Assembly: GCA_018296165.2 (NCBI GenBank)
Contig: JACKQL020000030.1
Coordinates: 558,001-622,000 of the forward strand
Length of the DNA: 64,000 bases
Direction of reading: 5' to 3'
Source of the DNA: Termitomyces sp. T153
Taxonomy: Eukaryota > Basidiomycota > Agaricomycetes > Agaricales > Lyophyllaceae
Below are positions 1-13,671 of this stretch, piece by piece; position 1 is the stretch's first letter; each line of letters starts with the position of its first letter. The notes below the pieces were generated by a model. That model was given only the letters and a program-made list of their open reading frames with translations, ran no database searches and was not told the origin of the DNA. Both the position numbers and the translations under genes were made by a program.

Positions 1-305
1 CCCAACCCACTCTAGGTGCATAAAGGAAACAATGAAGGAAATTAGTAACAGACAAAGAAAGGGCTACTAGGCTAATATAAGAGGTGAGTCAAATACTAGG
101 CTATGCAGAAAGGATTTGACTGATATATTCAACTATGCAGCAGTAAGCAATCATCAGGAAGAAAATGGATATAAAAAAGAAGTATGGGAACAGGAAATCT
201 AGACTGTTTGCAACAAAAGGAGAAACATGGTACCAAAATTGGTAAGACTGTAGGTAGTAAGCTAACAATGGATGGAAGTTTAGTATTTACTATTGGCAGA
301 ATGGA
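1..305. other. AT-rich, CpG-poor flank without gene
   Basis: No open frame or recognisable motif was found. The stretch is AT-rich and has no CpG that I can see. It ends with the 5-bp target duplication GTGTA (306-310) of the neighbouring gypsy element, so it is older DNA into which that element inserted. Confidence 0.5.
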
Positions 306-310
306 GTGTA

Positions 311-527
311 TGTAATGTTTCTGTTACAGTTTGTGCAGCTTGTGGTTCATGCTCCATAAGTCAAAACCAGTCATTAGTTCTGTCTACAAAGTATGAAGTA
401 AGGTGCTGCCTTATGTAAGTAAATGTATAGTACTTTTAGGGATAGCATCACATGATGCTATCCATATAATTAAATAATAATAGATTTACTAGAGAAAGAT
501 GAAGCAAGTAATAGCCACTCCATTACA
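311..527 (-). repeat. 3' LTR of gypsy element (217 bp)
   Basis: It runs from TGTAATG to CATTACA and matches 10889-11105 without gaps. It is the 3' LTR because the element reads on the minus strand. Six of its differences from the other LTR are two-base CA/TG swaps. Confidence 0.95.
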
Positions 528-639
528 TACCTCGGTAGTGGTCACAGCCACTAACAAGAAAGGCCCCTCCTCAGTTGGGGCTGCACTTACAGAGGGAGCC
601 ACTGGCAAGGGCTCCTATATAGCAGCCAAGAGGCTCTCA

Positions 640-3540
640 CTGCCTCTGCAGGTTGGTGCAAGAGGTGAGTAAAGATACCATCCTCATCAAAGCACAGCCA
701 TTCAGCTGCATTAAAAGGAGAGTGGCCTCTGGTCTCATGGATTTGGAGGAGCACATGAAAGTCCTCCCAGTTGTCAGCAGTGGGGATATACCACCCATTG
801 TACCCCTGTACTGCAGGGGGTACCCCAATGGTTCAGAGTCAACAATGGCATTCATTGTCAACCCACATGAACAAGTCTGCATGAATTGCACTCCTGGACC
901 AATGGTGATTGAGGAAGCATATGCTATAAGTATATGCATGATTTACTCAGGAGGGAGGCACACAGTTGGCTAGGAGGTGACATATCACCTCCATCTCACT
1001 CAAACTGTTGATTTGCATAGGCAGCACTTGCAGCCTACACAGAGTGAAAGTGTAGGATGCAATTGGATTAAACTCTCCTACACTGAATTGATAATTGTTG
1101 GCCACCCCTTGATAGAGATGCAGTTGAGCAACTACCATAGCAAACAGCCTCATATAGGCCATTTGTGCATGCAGAGTAGTTGGGGCCAGTGCCTGACCTA
1201 AAATGTAACCAAAGACCAAACATCAGTCTATGCACAATGAGGCATCAATGGCTACACCTGAGTACATGTTCTGTGAACCTGGGTGGCCATGGTGCAGGAT
1301 GTACTGTGCCCATGCATCAATGTCAAAGTGACAGCTGATTAGGACTTAATTAAGTTCCACTCCTTGCATATTGTTATCTGTGTGGCCAAGCATGGCTGAC
1401 AAACATGAAGGTAAGGGGACCAGTATCCAATGATGGTCTCCTCTAGACAGAGATGTTTCCAACTCTGCTGGGGTTAGCTCCATGACCTGCTGCATAGTGT
1501 GGTCTCTCAAAACTAGAGCTGTATAGAAGGAGATCTGATGGAACACCACTTTGTTCCCAATGAAAACTGCAGTGGTTGTTAGTGACCAGTAGAAGTTGGG
1601 GTGTAGAATACCCCTGAAGTCATTCTGGTGCTTAAAGCACCTGCAAACCAATGTGGTATCCCAGCCATCTGGTAGGCAGCCAAGCACTATATCATTTCAA
1701 TGCTTAAGGTCCAACTTAGACTTCTCAGCATTAATAGCTAACAGCCATCTGGCATTAGTGTTGTGCCGCTCCTTGCAACAATGCTCAGTAGCATCATCAT
1801 TGGAATCACTGTCCAAGATACATCATTTGGATGTAGGGACATCATTATCATCACTACCTGAGTTGGATGCTGCTATGACACCCACCATTGCTTGGACAGC
1901 TGACTGCTAGGTGACAAAGAATTCTTCATCATGGGGATCCCATTGCACTGGCCTAAACTCCTGAGGGAGCACACCAGGCATAACATAGGTCCTCAATTTG
2001 AGGACCTCAATCATGCCAGCTTCTGCTTCCTGAGGAACATTTGCTGGAAAGGCAATTGGGCTGGCAACAACCATAGAGTTGTTTGCCCCTGTTGATGCAA
2101 CAGCTGGCTTCACAGTGCCAGCTCATTATGTGGAGGACCTTGATGTTCCCTCCTTAGTCACTGCTAGTTTTGGCAGCTTCACTTGAGCTGCCACTGGCTT
2201 TGATGCCTCAGCAGTGGGCAATGCCACTTTGAAGTTGGGGTGCTTGTCTATCTTTTGGCCATCATTAGTAGGCACCACATCATTGTAGGGCATGAGTGGT
2301 GCCCTCTGAGTTGAGGATCCCTTGACAAATACAGAAGGCTTTGTAAGAGCCTTCTTTGCTTCTGGGGAATTAGGAGGGGAGGCTACACACTTTCCCTTCC
2401 CCAATGCTGAATAGAAGAGGTTTGCCCAGGCCTCATCCTTTTGATTTTGAACAACATTAAGTTCATTCAGAAGTTGATCTAGTGCTAGCTGCACTACAGA
2501 GTTGTTGAGGATATTAGCACCAACATTCTCTGGAACTCCAGCTTCATGAAGCCACTGGAGCAGGTGAGCAATTTGCTCATCTGCAGCAGTTGAAGGCTCA
2601 GGCTCTTTGGCTTTGCCCTTGCCCTTCTTCTTTGCACAGAAGCATTGCTCGACTGTCTTTCAGGCAGTCAATAAGGGAGTGCTACTCTCCTGTGCTGGTA
2701 CAGGTGGCAACATTGCAGTTGCATTGCTCTTTTCTTTGCTAGTTGAGGTGGCCACTGGTCACCCTGATGCACTTTACAATGAAGAAGGCACATAGGCAAT
2801 GGCAGATATGACTGCTGAAGAGGTGCCAATGACTGCATCAGAGCCATTATCAACTCTGGGCCTTTATCATCAACCTCCATCACCTCTGCTGATAATGCTG
2901 CAGGGACAAAAATCCTTACTTGTGATGACATAGTAGCAGATTGTTATTGACCTGCCATGCCCATTGTATGGCTGGGGCCAGCCACTGGAGGTGGGGCAAC
3001 AATAAATTGTGGCATCATGTATTGTTGAAACTCCTAGGTCCACACTGGCTGTGCAGCTATAGAGTATCCAAAGTTGAATTGAGGGGGGGCTGGTGGTCCC
3101 CTGCATCCTCTTTCTGCTCCTTAAGGAGGAACTGATGTTTCCTCATGCCCTCTGCCTGCTCTGCCTTGTTGTAAGGGCACACTGCATCCCTACACTGGTG
3201 ACTGCTCCATTGATACTGCATAGCTAGGCAGGGCCACATCTCCTGGTACTGCTGATGGTCCTCTGCTTGTGGGCCTTGTGTTCCTTTGAGCTGGGGCCAC
3301 TCTTCACATTGTTGGGGGTGCTATGTTCCCCAGCACCAAGCCTCCTGCCAACACAGCAAAGCCACCAAACCCAGGGAGCAAGCTGCTCCCTGGTCCTCCC
3401 CCTCTTGAGCTCTGTCCAGAGCTCACAGAATACTCTGGCAAATTGATGCCTGCCTCACCTGGTTGTCTTTTTTTCTTGCCCATTGGGCAAGGAGTCTCTT
3501 TGAGTACTGTTGGCATGTTGCACTAACAATGTGGAAGAAG
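640..3540 (-). pseudogene. Accessory coding region after integrase in the gypsy element
   Basis: After the pol tail the minus strand carries more coding-like sequence for about 3 kb before the 3' LTR. In order there is a Gly/Pro/Ser-rich head (around 3516-3304), a stretch with PPPVAGPS and EVMEVDD (around 3000-2850), a Lys-rich KKGKGKAKEPEP segment leading into a probable helical part (2640-2400), KPSVFVKGSS (about 2330) and a more globular Trp-rich part (1687-1346). Stops interrupt every segment. I recognise no enzyme or envelope domain and no membrane segment. By position it could be an extra ORF of unusually large gypsy elements or a captured host gene. No function can be assigned. Confidence 0.55.
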
Positions 3541-3639
3541 ACAAAGACCAGTTGGACTTTGGGCTCAGCCAAAAGATTGGCTGACATAATTGTTGATGGC
3601 CACTGGCACAGCAGCCTATCAAACTTCTGGACTATGTCA

Positions 3640-6600
3640 AGTTGACTTGTCCCTTCTGGCTAACTGCACAGGACACCACATGCCCTGCAACCCCAAATAG
3701 CTGTCAAGAGCTGCCAGGTCCTTGCAGGTCATGAGGGACTCTCAAGTGGTGTCCCAAAGGCTTCAACAAACCTCAAACTTGAGGTTCTTACCATCCCAAC
3801 AATGACCTACTAAGGCATTGACAAATTGTTCTTAGTTGTGTGGGGCACCAAAGTTGTAAGGCTCTGGTATTGCCCTGTTGAGAAACAGCACATTGTTGCT
3901 GGCCTTATATGGGCACACCAGCAACACATGGAACTTAGGATGTATCTTCTATTCCCAGAGTGCCATAGGCAACTCTAATACATAGTTGGAGGTCTCATTG
4001 TAGGCCTCCAAAATTCTATATGACCCAACCAACTTTGGGCAGAGCTTTCTTGCTCTGCCTTTAGGAAGGTTGAGGTTCTTTGTTGAAAGGTACACCAATG
4101 CACCTTTCTCAAGGTCCAGATCAGGCCTGCAATGAGAGTTGGCCACATGTGTCTGAAAGACACATGCCTCAATAATCACATTGTGAGCCACTGTCAAGTT
4201 CTCTAGAACTTGGCAGGCAAACTGCTAGATTCCCCTTAAAATTGCAGTGTCCAACCTAATTTCCCATATCATAGATGGCATGTATCCACCATTCAACTCA
4301 AACAGTGTAAAATGCATTGTTTCAGAGATACTCACATTTAGTGTGAACTCCATTAAATCTATTCAACTTAACCAGTCTTTTTAGTCTGGTCTTACCACTG
4401 TACAAAGGATCTGACCAACGTTCCTGTTGGCACATTCAGTCTGACCATCCATCTGTGGATGAAATGACATAGACATTAGAAGTTTTGCTCCTAACAGCTT
4501 ATGCAGTTCATGCCACCATTTGGATGTGAACTTTGAGTCTCAATCACTAATGATCAAGCTTGGGAGGCCATGTAGCCTCACAATCTTGTGCATGTAAGTT
4601 GAGGACAGCTGCAACACTGTTATAGTAGTGTGTACTGGAATAAGGTGCACCATGCTTATCATCTGACATATAACTACCCACTGGTAGTTATATCTTTCAA
4701 CTCAGGAAACAGACCTATAAAGTCCATCCCTATTGAATTCCAGGGTTTTACTGGCATGGGCAGGGAGCTGATTGCTCCCTTCCACTCACTAGCTCAGCTG
4801 ACAAGTGGTATAGAATGCACAAGCATCCACAACCACTGTCAGCCACACATACCAATGACAAATGTATTCTGTCATTCTCTGGGCACCAAAATGTTCCATT
4901 ACATTGTATGCTTGCTCAAGCACACTGGTTATCAACTCTTGATCATGAAGTATACAAAGTACTTCATGGCCCAAAAGATTGGTAGTCCAAATGAGCTTAT
5001 TCTGTAGGCAGCAGGACTTATAGTCCTTTGGTTGAGTCAGGATCTCAGCAAAGAGCTTGTATTTGCCATACAAGAACTGGATTTGATGGAGGAATTCCCC
5101 ATCTGTCCTATTTCAGGGTTGTGGAGACTGGGCCATCCCTAGGATAGCCTCTCTAAGAGGAATATCAACCTCATCCTCCTCAATATCAGATCCATGTTGA
5201 GCTTAGGCTAAATTTCCTTTGCTGTTATTACTAGTGACCAGCACTTGTGCTTCCTCATCATGAACCTTGTGATGATTGTGCACCTGCCTACTTCTATGGC
5301 TATGTCTGTTGTGGAGAGTGCATATCTGATCCAGCTGTGCTTGCATTTCCTGTACATGCATAGGAGGCAGATCATCCCCCTTCAGGTCAATACAGGCATC
5401 TGTGCAGACATAGTCATAGATGTGGTGTACATCTCAAGGAGAGTTGCTCTCAAAGTAGCAGGATAACAAAAGAGCTTTATGATCTGTTATCACATGGATC
5501 TTCCCCCAGAAGCTTATCCTTCCACCTGAAGAGGGCTTCTAGGATTACCAGAGTTTTGAGTTCATGCACAGCATAATTTTGCTGTGCATTGGTGAACTTT
5601 TTAGACATGAATCCAGCTGGCCAACATTTCTGCCAGCTTTGACCTTGTCCATATATTGCTCTGACACCTGTCCTTGAGGCATCGCAGATCAGCCAGATGG
5701 GATCCTTGTGTCAAGAATCAATTGGATGTATTACTGGAGTTTTGGCACAGATCCTCTTGATCATGTCAAAGCACCATTAGTGAATAGGTTGTCAATGAAA
5801 TGGCAACCCATTCTGTGTCATGGCTATTAATGGCCCAGTGTAGGCAGAGACATTGGGCAGAAAATTTCTGATGTAGTTCACCAATCCAACAAACCATTGG
5901 ATGTTGTTGTAGGTTCTGAGAATGTGCCACTCCTGGATCCTATTCAGCTTGTCCATATCAGGGTGTATACCATGTGAGTCAATTATATGGCCAAGGCACT
6001 CCACATGCTTGGCATATAGCTTGCACTTCTTCCATTAGAGGTAGAGCTTGTTCTTGCATAGTCTTTTAAAGACTACTCTGAGGTGCTGCTTGTGTTCCTC
6101 AATGGAATCTGAGAAGATGAATATATCATCTAAATAAACATGCATCCACTTGCCAATGACATCCCTGAGATGGCCACCATCAGACATTAGAACATGGCTA
6201 ACATGTTACAGTCACCAATTTGCATGAGATTACTGCAATATGTCCCAGTAATGGTCATAAATGTAGTCTTAGGTACATCTAATGTATGCATTCTCACTTG
6301 CTCATACACATTAGTGAGGTCAATTTTCAAACTCACTGGTGCATGACCAACATCCTCCCTAATGACTTCTTGGTCTAGTAAGGGCATTACATTCTTAACA
6401 GTATTGTCATTACACTGACACACATCTAACACTGTTTGCAGAAATCCATCCTTCATAGAAATACATAATAGTGGTGCAGCCTGATTGGCTACACATGGTT
6501 CCCACTACTTAGCCCACACATAGCAGTCAATTTTATTCTAAAATTGCTGTTGAAGTGACTTGGGACACCTCAGCATGAAGTATGAGTACTGTTTGGTCTC

Positions 6601-7690
6601 ATCAATGAGATTTATCTCATGATTCACTTCTTGTCAAGGAGGAAGTTCCTTCTTAGTTCCATTGACAATGTCTTGGAACTCATTGTACCACTGCTGTCAA
6701 AGGCATGGAATGTCACCTTCTATTAGCTTGGAAAGTCATGCCTTCCCCCCAGCTACTCTCAGCAAAGAGTGACACTCTTCCTTGATCAATTTTGCTGATG
6801 GTACAGGCTTTGCATACTTATCACACAAGGCCATCAGACAAATCTCTGATTTGTCTGGTATGTTCATCTGAGCAGAACCATGAGTTGTCCTGCTTCTTGC
6901 TTCTATCCATGAGTATTCAAACTTGCTAGGCTCAGATATTTCATCCTCCATAGCCATTGTATATATTTCACCATCAGGGATTAGTCTTCTTACCCCTTCC
7001 TGCTGCATCAGGTCAGCTATGACCTGATTCCACTCTTGTGGCATGTGTGGATTGTATGCCCATTCAAGGGTAGACTTTGGAATTGGTCTGTCCCAAATCT
7101 TCCTTTCCATTGCCTTCAAAGGGTCAATTCAATCCTTCTGGCATACTCTTCCCCCCTTTTGAAGAGTACTCATTTGATACTCTTCTTTGGAGATCAACAG
7201 CAATGGGTGGTCACTAAGTAGACTCTCAGTTACCTGAACTTCATCCTCATCTGCTACCTCCTCTATGGTGGGCCACTTGAGTCCACCAGGGAGTCAAGGC
7301 CACTCATCATGCCACTTCTCTACAGTACAGAAGCATTGTGCACAACCATTGGCATCCTTCAGCTCCAAATTATAAGCTGGAATTGCCTTTCCATCAATGA
7401 CCACTTGGTCATTTGCAAAATCAAGGAGGACCTTATGGGTCCTCATGAATGGTGTCCTTATGATTATGTCATAGTGATTGAAGTTTGCAATGTCTATGTT
7501 GACATTGCAAATCTTGCCAGGGACCTTCATGGTAATCCTGGCACCATAGTTCACTATGGAACAACTTCCAATTGTCCCCATCTGCAGGGCAATGGAGATG
7601 GCCAATGGTGCCACCTGTATTCCAGCCACATGAACAAACAATGGAGTCATTCTGGAGGTAGTAGTTCCTGAATCCCACAGCATCCATGCT
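3640..7690 (-). pseudogene. Gypsy Pol remnant: protease, RT, RNase H, integrase
   Basis: The minus strand shows, in order, an aspartic protease with LWDSGTTTSRMTP and the later YDIIIRTPFM (7683-7294) and a pre-RT linker (7119-6736). RT palm motifs KIDLTN, YEQVR and MQIGDC (6456-6187) follow, then the connection segment ECLGHIIDSHGIHPD (6004-5792). Next come an integrase zinc-binding region with HDQELI and AHNV-like text (5073-4789), and the integrase C-terminal part with KLCPKLVGSYRIL (4197-3949). A chromodomain-like tail reads KNLKFEVC and DTTWESL (about 3830-3660). The domain order is that of Ty3/gypsy Pol. Many in-frame stops, mostly TGA or TAA at former CGA or CAA sites, separate the blocks. 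Confidence 0.9.
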
Positions 7691-7938
7691 TAGTGGCCAT
7701 TCACCTCTACCCAAGTAACAAGACATTCTTTGTCTTGTGCTGGCAGCACTGGGTAGTCCATGGCATCCTTGGATGCCATGAGCTGCACTCTTCACATGCA
7801 AACCTGGTTGCTGGATTCTTTCTTCCTATGCTCATCAGTAGAGACCTCTGTGAGGGCAAATGATACCTCACTATTACTACCACAAGTATAGTACTCATTG
7901 TTATATGTTTCCAATTTAACATACTCTTCACCATGCTC

Positions 7939-10767
7939 CTAAGTCCCATTGGACTCAAATGTATCCTTGACATTGGCCTCAGCAGGCTCTTCCTCCTGTT
8001 CATTGTCAGCTTCCCCCACATCTGATGGAGCAGCTGTATGAGCTGCCCACACATATACATGGGGAGCTGACTTAGCCAGCTCCCTGCATTCACATGCAAA
8101 GTGCCCAGCCTTTCCACACTTATAACAAATTGCAGACTGCCTGGCATCCTTGCTAGGTTGGCCTGATGCTATGGCCACTACATTTTCTCCTGCAGCAAGA
8201 TTCTTGCTGCCTGCACTGCAGCCACAGGTTAGGAGGGCTCCAAACCCATACCAGCTCTAGATTGCAAAGGTCTTGAGGCCATGCTTATAGCTGGCCTCTT
8301 CACTGACCTCAACAGCTGCAACCAGATATGTTGCCTGGTCACCTCTGTTTGCTTAGCTAGTGCAGTCCCACTTGCTGTAGATTGCACTGCTGCTAGCAAC
8401 AGCTGCCATCCTGACTGACTTTTCTTGCTGCACTCTAAGTAGTGTGCAGCAGTTTTAATGCTGTTCTTATAGGCCTTGGCCTCCAAGACAAACTCCTTGA
8501 CTGTATTTACTTTGGGAGCCAGCCCACCATTGCATACTAGCACAACAAGCATGTCAGAGGGTATTCCCTCCAAAAACCACTCACAAATGGTAAATTTGTT
8601 GTTGAACATGGCCATGTTTTAAGCATGGTTGAGCAAGGCATCATAGAAGCCTTGCACTCCTCCTTCAACTGCATAGACTGCATTACATATTGCATCACAT
8701 GCATCTTGCATTGTTGAAGGCTGTATAAACTGGTTGTACAGTCTGAGGATCATGTCCTCAAACCTCCAGTGGGACTGGGCTCTATTGACATGTATTACAT
8801 GTCATAGGTACTATCTCAGTGCACTTGCAGCTAGAATGTCCATCAAAATTAGGACTTTTTCACAATTGCACCCATCTCCACCATACTGAGCTACAGTGTG
8901 GAATATGCAGATGCTCATTAGCCAGTCTTCAAGTTCACTGAACTTGACAGACCCTGCATAGAGAGTGATTGTTTTTGATGGATCACTCCACCTCAGCTTG
9001 AGTCCTTCTGGTATCACCAGTTGTACTGCAAACAACTGTTCCATCACCACTCTCAGACAATTGTGCATTGTCTGGCAGTGATATTTGTGGGCTTCCTCTA
9101 CTCCTGGAGTTGTGAAGCATCTACAATGTGGTGGAAGCATTGAAACTTGCCATGGCTATCTCTAGGAGGGCTGTAGTCCTCCTCCTTACAGCCCTACATC
9201 CCACACCATCATCCTCACCCAAAAGGCCATCATCTTGTCCTCCTGGATTAGGCAGGCCTTCTCCTGAGAGTGGCATTGGTCCACAACTATGAAAAGGTAG
9301 TCCTCTTCCTAGACCTCCACCTCCTTCTCTCAGACCTTGGGGTCTACAATGTGGCATAGATAGAGGAGAGGACACAGGATCACTCTCTGTAATCCCCATC
9401 CAGGTTCTCCTCTGCTAATGAGTCTTTCTCCAGACCAGTTTAAAGAAGCATTTGCTCCTTGACCTGTGTGTCTCTGGGAGTCTGCAGGGCTCTGACCAGT
9501 CCCAGCATTTCTGTCTCTGAGAGGGGAGTGAGAATTGCACTCCTCCTTCTTAATTAGCCTGATTTTTTCTGGTGGAATGTACCTTTCCAGCCACACATCA
9601 TAGGCAGTATTTCCTTAGAACACCACCCCTTGATTGTCCACATAGGACTGTCCAAAGTCTTCCATGTCCCTATTGTGAAATTGCTGTAGAGCAATTTGAT
9701 CTTCCCAAGTCAGTGCTCTCTGTATGGACCCACCAGGTCTACACTGCACCACTGGTTGCTCTACCATAATCACTAACTCCACATCAGTAGATGCTAAGTT
9801 CTGGTGCTATGATCATGCCCAATGTGGCCCATTGCTCATAGTCCACAGCAGTCTGTCTAGCTGTGTAATCATGCAGTATCTCACCAGGCTCTTGTGGTGC
9901 TTGCAACAGAGTCAATGTTATGTTAACTGGGGATAGTAGGGGCACATAGGCCCCACCAAGATATGGTGATGGCATTGCAGACAATGCCTGCAATCTCCAC
10001 AGCTTCTTGTGCTGGAGGTAATCCTTTACCTCCTGTGCTAAGAAGAGCATCTAAATATCCATATATTTCACTGGAATTGTTGGGATGATGTTGTCTCCCA
10101 ACACCCTCTGAATTGCAATGTGTTTAGCTACTCTAGCAGCTAAATGTTGCTGAGTTGAGGTCTTAGGGACCTCAACATGGTTCTGCCAGAATGCCATCAC
10201 CCTTTTATGAAGGATGTTGTCTGGATGAGCTTCACTGTCTGTATCAGAAGTGTCTCTGACATCCTCTGGTATCATCTCAATGAACACTGCTGGTGTTGCC
10301 AATCACATACCCAGCACAGGCCCAGCTCATAATTGTACAGGACCATGAGCCCTGTATGAGAAGTCTTCTTCACTCCTCAGCAGTATTCCCACTGTTGAGA
10401 AGTTGATCTGACCTCCCACAGCAACTGGGAAGGATTGAAGTCCTTCTAGCCTCAGTGCTGTGAGTATATACAAGGGAATTTTCCCCTTGTCTGCCAATGC
10501 CATGGCACCTCCTGGCTCCACTGTTGGATATAGAGTAGAGATCCCTTGAGAGCCCACCACTGTGACACCCTCTTAACTACCTGCATGTGATTGTACCAGA
10601 GTAATTGCTGGCAGTCCTCCTGGCATCACAGCACTCTCTCTGCCCCCATTATGGTGTGACATGGCAAATTCCAATGTCCCATGTGGAGCACTCTTCAATG
10701 CTCCATTGAACTCTGACTCGGACCTAGGCCCAAGCACCTGATCTTCCATGGTCATCATGGTGCCCAT
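7939..10767 (-). pseudogene. Gypsy Gag remnant with CCHC zinc knuckle
   Basis: Broken minus-strand frames begin just inside the 5' LTR and end at a zinc knuckle CYKCGKAGHFACEC (8178-8100), the nucleic-acid-binding motif of Gag. The capsid-like part (9140-8229) has WLMSICIF, a tryptophan-containing core and the segment FLEGIPSDM, which resembles retrotransposon Gag domains. An upstream Gly/Pro-rich linker (9399-9121) and an N-terminal part (10767-9784) complete an unusually long Gag. Several stops break it. Confidence 0.8.
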
Positions 10768-10888
10768 TGTGGAAGGTACACATCAAAAAATTTGAATGTG
10801 CTGATCATAACTAGTGGCAGTGAACTTCTTTCACAGAAGTTCAGGTTCCTGCTTTGCAAATGAGTCAATGCTCATTTGACTTAAAAAA

Positions 10889-11105
10889 TGTAATGTTTCT
10901 GTTATGGTTCATGCAGCTTATGATTCACACTCCATGAGTCAAAACCAGTCATTAGTTCTGTCTATGAAGTATGAAGTAAGGTGCTGCATTACATAAGTAA
11001 ATGTATAGTACTTTTAGGGATAGTGTCACATGATGCTATCCATATAATTAAATAATAATAGATTTACTAGAGAAAGGTGAAGCAAATAATGGGCACTCCA
11101 TTACA
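10889..11105 (-). repeat. 5' LTR of gypsy element (217 bp)
   Basis: It pairs with 311-527 and is followed by the right target duplication GTGTA at 11106-11110. It is upstream of Gag on the minus strand, hence the 5' LTR. Confidence 0.95.
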
Positions 11106-11110
11106 GTGTA

Positions 11111-13650
11111 AGAGGAGAGAATAAGCAGAATCAACAGGATAAGGCAGCAACACCATGTGTAAGGTAGCCATAAGAGCTTGTAGAAAGGTGTTCAGACTAA
11201 AACTATATTAGCATGAATATAAACCATAAATGTATAAATGACAATGCAGTGAACAGGAGTGGAGCATCAGGAAGAGCATGTTGCACTCTTAAAGAAAAGC
11301 AATCTATGAGGAAACTTGAACTATTTGATATGCAACACTACAACAAACTGTGAGTACCAAGAGGTGCAAAGAAATCATGGAGACAATGTTCTATTTTGTA
11401 TTTAAAGCAGACCAGCACCCTTCCCTCTCTATCTTTTTTTGAAATTTTCCTTACTAATAAGATGTTATCAAGAGCTATGAAAAATATTGATGCCTTCTAG
11501 AATGTCTGAAAACTCTCAGTCCTGCATTCCTATAGTACTCATCATTACATGACCAGTTCTTGGATAAATTCTCAAGTACTCCACTACATTCTGGGTAGTA
11601 CTGGAAGAAAATTCATAAGTAACTCACTCAAAGACCATTGTTACTGTCTATTGTTTTCTAGCTGCAGGATGAGTTAGAATGCAAAATGGACTTGTGCTGA
11701 AGGCTGTGGATTGCTCAAGTTCACAGAAACCCAAATCAGGATCAGGTAAGATGTGTGAAAACAAAAGGGGTGGACTTAGTTCTGGAGTCCTATAAGGTTG
11801 CCAAAAGTCAAGCACTAGCAATAGTGATACTGGCAAATGGATAACAAATAGCAGAGGCTTGAGTTGGCAATTCTAAGCCTAGGGATTTACAATGCAACAT
11901 GGAGAGCTTGTTGTAATGCAGCATTAAGGATAACAAAGGTTCTGATTGCATCAACAAAACTCCAATTGTGTCAGTGATGTTGATCAAACCTTATTGGAGA
12001 CAACTATATGTATCTAAGTAGTCATAAGTAAAGGTAGTGGATATTTGAATCTTAACTTGTTTCATTCTGGTCTTGTGGCTACAGTGAGGTCAGGCACAGT
12101 GTGCCTGCTTACACTTTTTTTTTTGAATCAAACAACCTATACTTGTGGCTACTATTCCTCAAATTTCTAGGCTTCTCAAGGCTTGACCTGTCACTGGAAA
12201 AGTTATGAGGGGGTTCTTCTGAGGATTTGGAGGAATAGATCAGACTTAGCTAGGGGATGCATTGTGTATGGAAAGGGCAAGATATAAATCTTGAAAAATG
12301 GCAGTTGTTTGCAACCACTCTCAGTTCTTGACTCATTATTTGACAGCACTCAGGCTCATACTCACACTCAAACAACAACATGCTTGTACTTGTTTTTGCT
12401 CTCATGCCAGTCATACTTCTCTGCTATTGGCTGGATCTTGTTATCATTGATTGAACTCTTGATATGCCTTCAAACCATAAAATAATTACATCCACACCCA
12501 TGCTGAGCAGTTCTGACTCTTGCTTATGCTTCTTTGACTATACTACACACATGCTTCTGCCCAGAATGCTGCCAAAGTTTGGTTCCATCTATACCAAATC
12601 ACCTAGCATTTTGAGGCCTTGGAAGCATGTTGAGACTCTGAAAGTCCCTGACCTGCAGCAGTGCCTCCAACTTCAGGCACTGCACCCACAGCCTCCTAAG
12701 GTGGATATCAGCTCAGGTGTTCCAATTTGAGCCCCAGAGGCCTTACCTGATCTATTGCATCCACCACTATGGGCACTTCTGTCCATGATAACACCTTCAT
12801 GTGCTTCACCTCCATGTGAAGCACCTCCTCTGGAATGGACACTCACTTTTGAGTGCCTGGGTGAATTGCTTCACCATGTTGTGATGTTGCTCTTGCAACA
12901 GTTTAATTATGTTGAGTAGTCCTCCAAAGACTACTCTTGTGATTGGGACCCCCATGAGGGCATTGCATGCTAGGGAGATGGTGCTCTCATTTCCAGCATA
13001 CCTCTTGTGGAGCCTGCTCTCCATGACTCCTTTGTGATTGTCCCTCTGATGACAACACCTGTCTTTGTTGATACCATCCTGCATCTTGAATACCACATTG
13101 CTTCCAATGTGGAGGGGACTATACATGCACAGACTGCATTGAATGTGTCAATGGCACATCCACATTGATATCCATTGGTTGGGGCCAAATGTCTGTATGC
13201 AGTGCTGTGGCAGGGCAATGTTAGTTTCAGCACAATGAAAAATTCAGCAGGTAGCCAGCTTGAATACCCAAACAATGAGAGTATTATGCTTCAAAGTGAG
13301 CCTACACATTGGTTAGAGCAAGGAGGGAAAAGTACAATAAATAAAATTGGAGAACAAATCAGCAGTCAATTGTCAGATAAAGGAGTCAAACCCTCATCCT
13401 GACAGAGAGAAGTGTAACATTACAGCACTTTAAACTACTAAGCAATGATACTGTCCCCGTAACCATAGTTTCCTGGAGCATCTACAGAGTGGCCAATCAT
13501 AGGAATGGTTATTTCTACCAGGTTTGTAATGGATAATAAGACACTCCAGCAGCAGAAACAGTTTTGTGATGGCTTCCCATGCCTACTGGAACTGCTTCAC
13601 AGATTTCAATGAATAACTAATACAGACAGACTGAGATCTTTTGAATGGAA
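11111..13650. other. CpG-poor repeat-derived DNA, no identifiable gene
   Basis: The stretch has no long frame and almost no CpG. A minus-strand frame at 13126-12806 has a leucine/glutamine-rich segment that could be a Gag coiled-coil remnant, but no motif supports it. It contains a run of T at 12115-12124. I see nothing else. Confidence 0.45.
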
Positions 13651-13671
13651 ACAGTTCTATGATGGAATCCA

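Larger units (their letters stand above)
311..11105 (-). mobile_element. Full-length decayed Ty3/gypsy LTR retrotransposon
   Basis: Two direct 217-bp LTRs (311-527 and 10889-11105) start TGTAATG and end CATTACA. They are flanked by an exact 5-bp duplication, GTGTA, at 306-310 and 11106-11110, so both ends are certain. All coding traces lie on the minus strand in the order Gag with zinc knuckle, aspartic protease, reverse transcriptase, integrase and chromodomain-like tail, which is the Ty3/gypsy order. A further ~3-kb coding-like stretch follows before the 3' LTR. Every frame is broken by stops and CpG is nearly absent, so the 10.8-kb element is dead. The LTRs differ at about 20 of 217 positions, so it is old. 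Confidence 0.95.
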
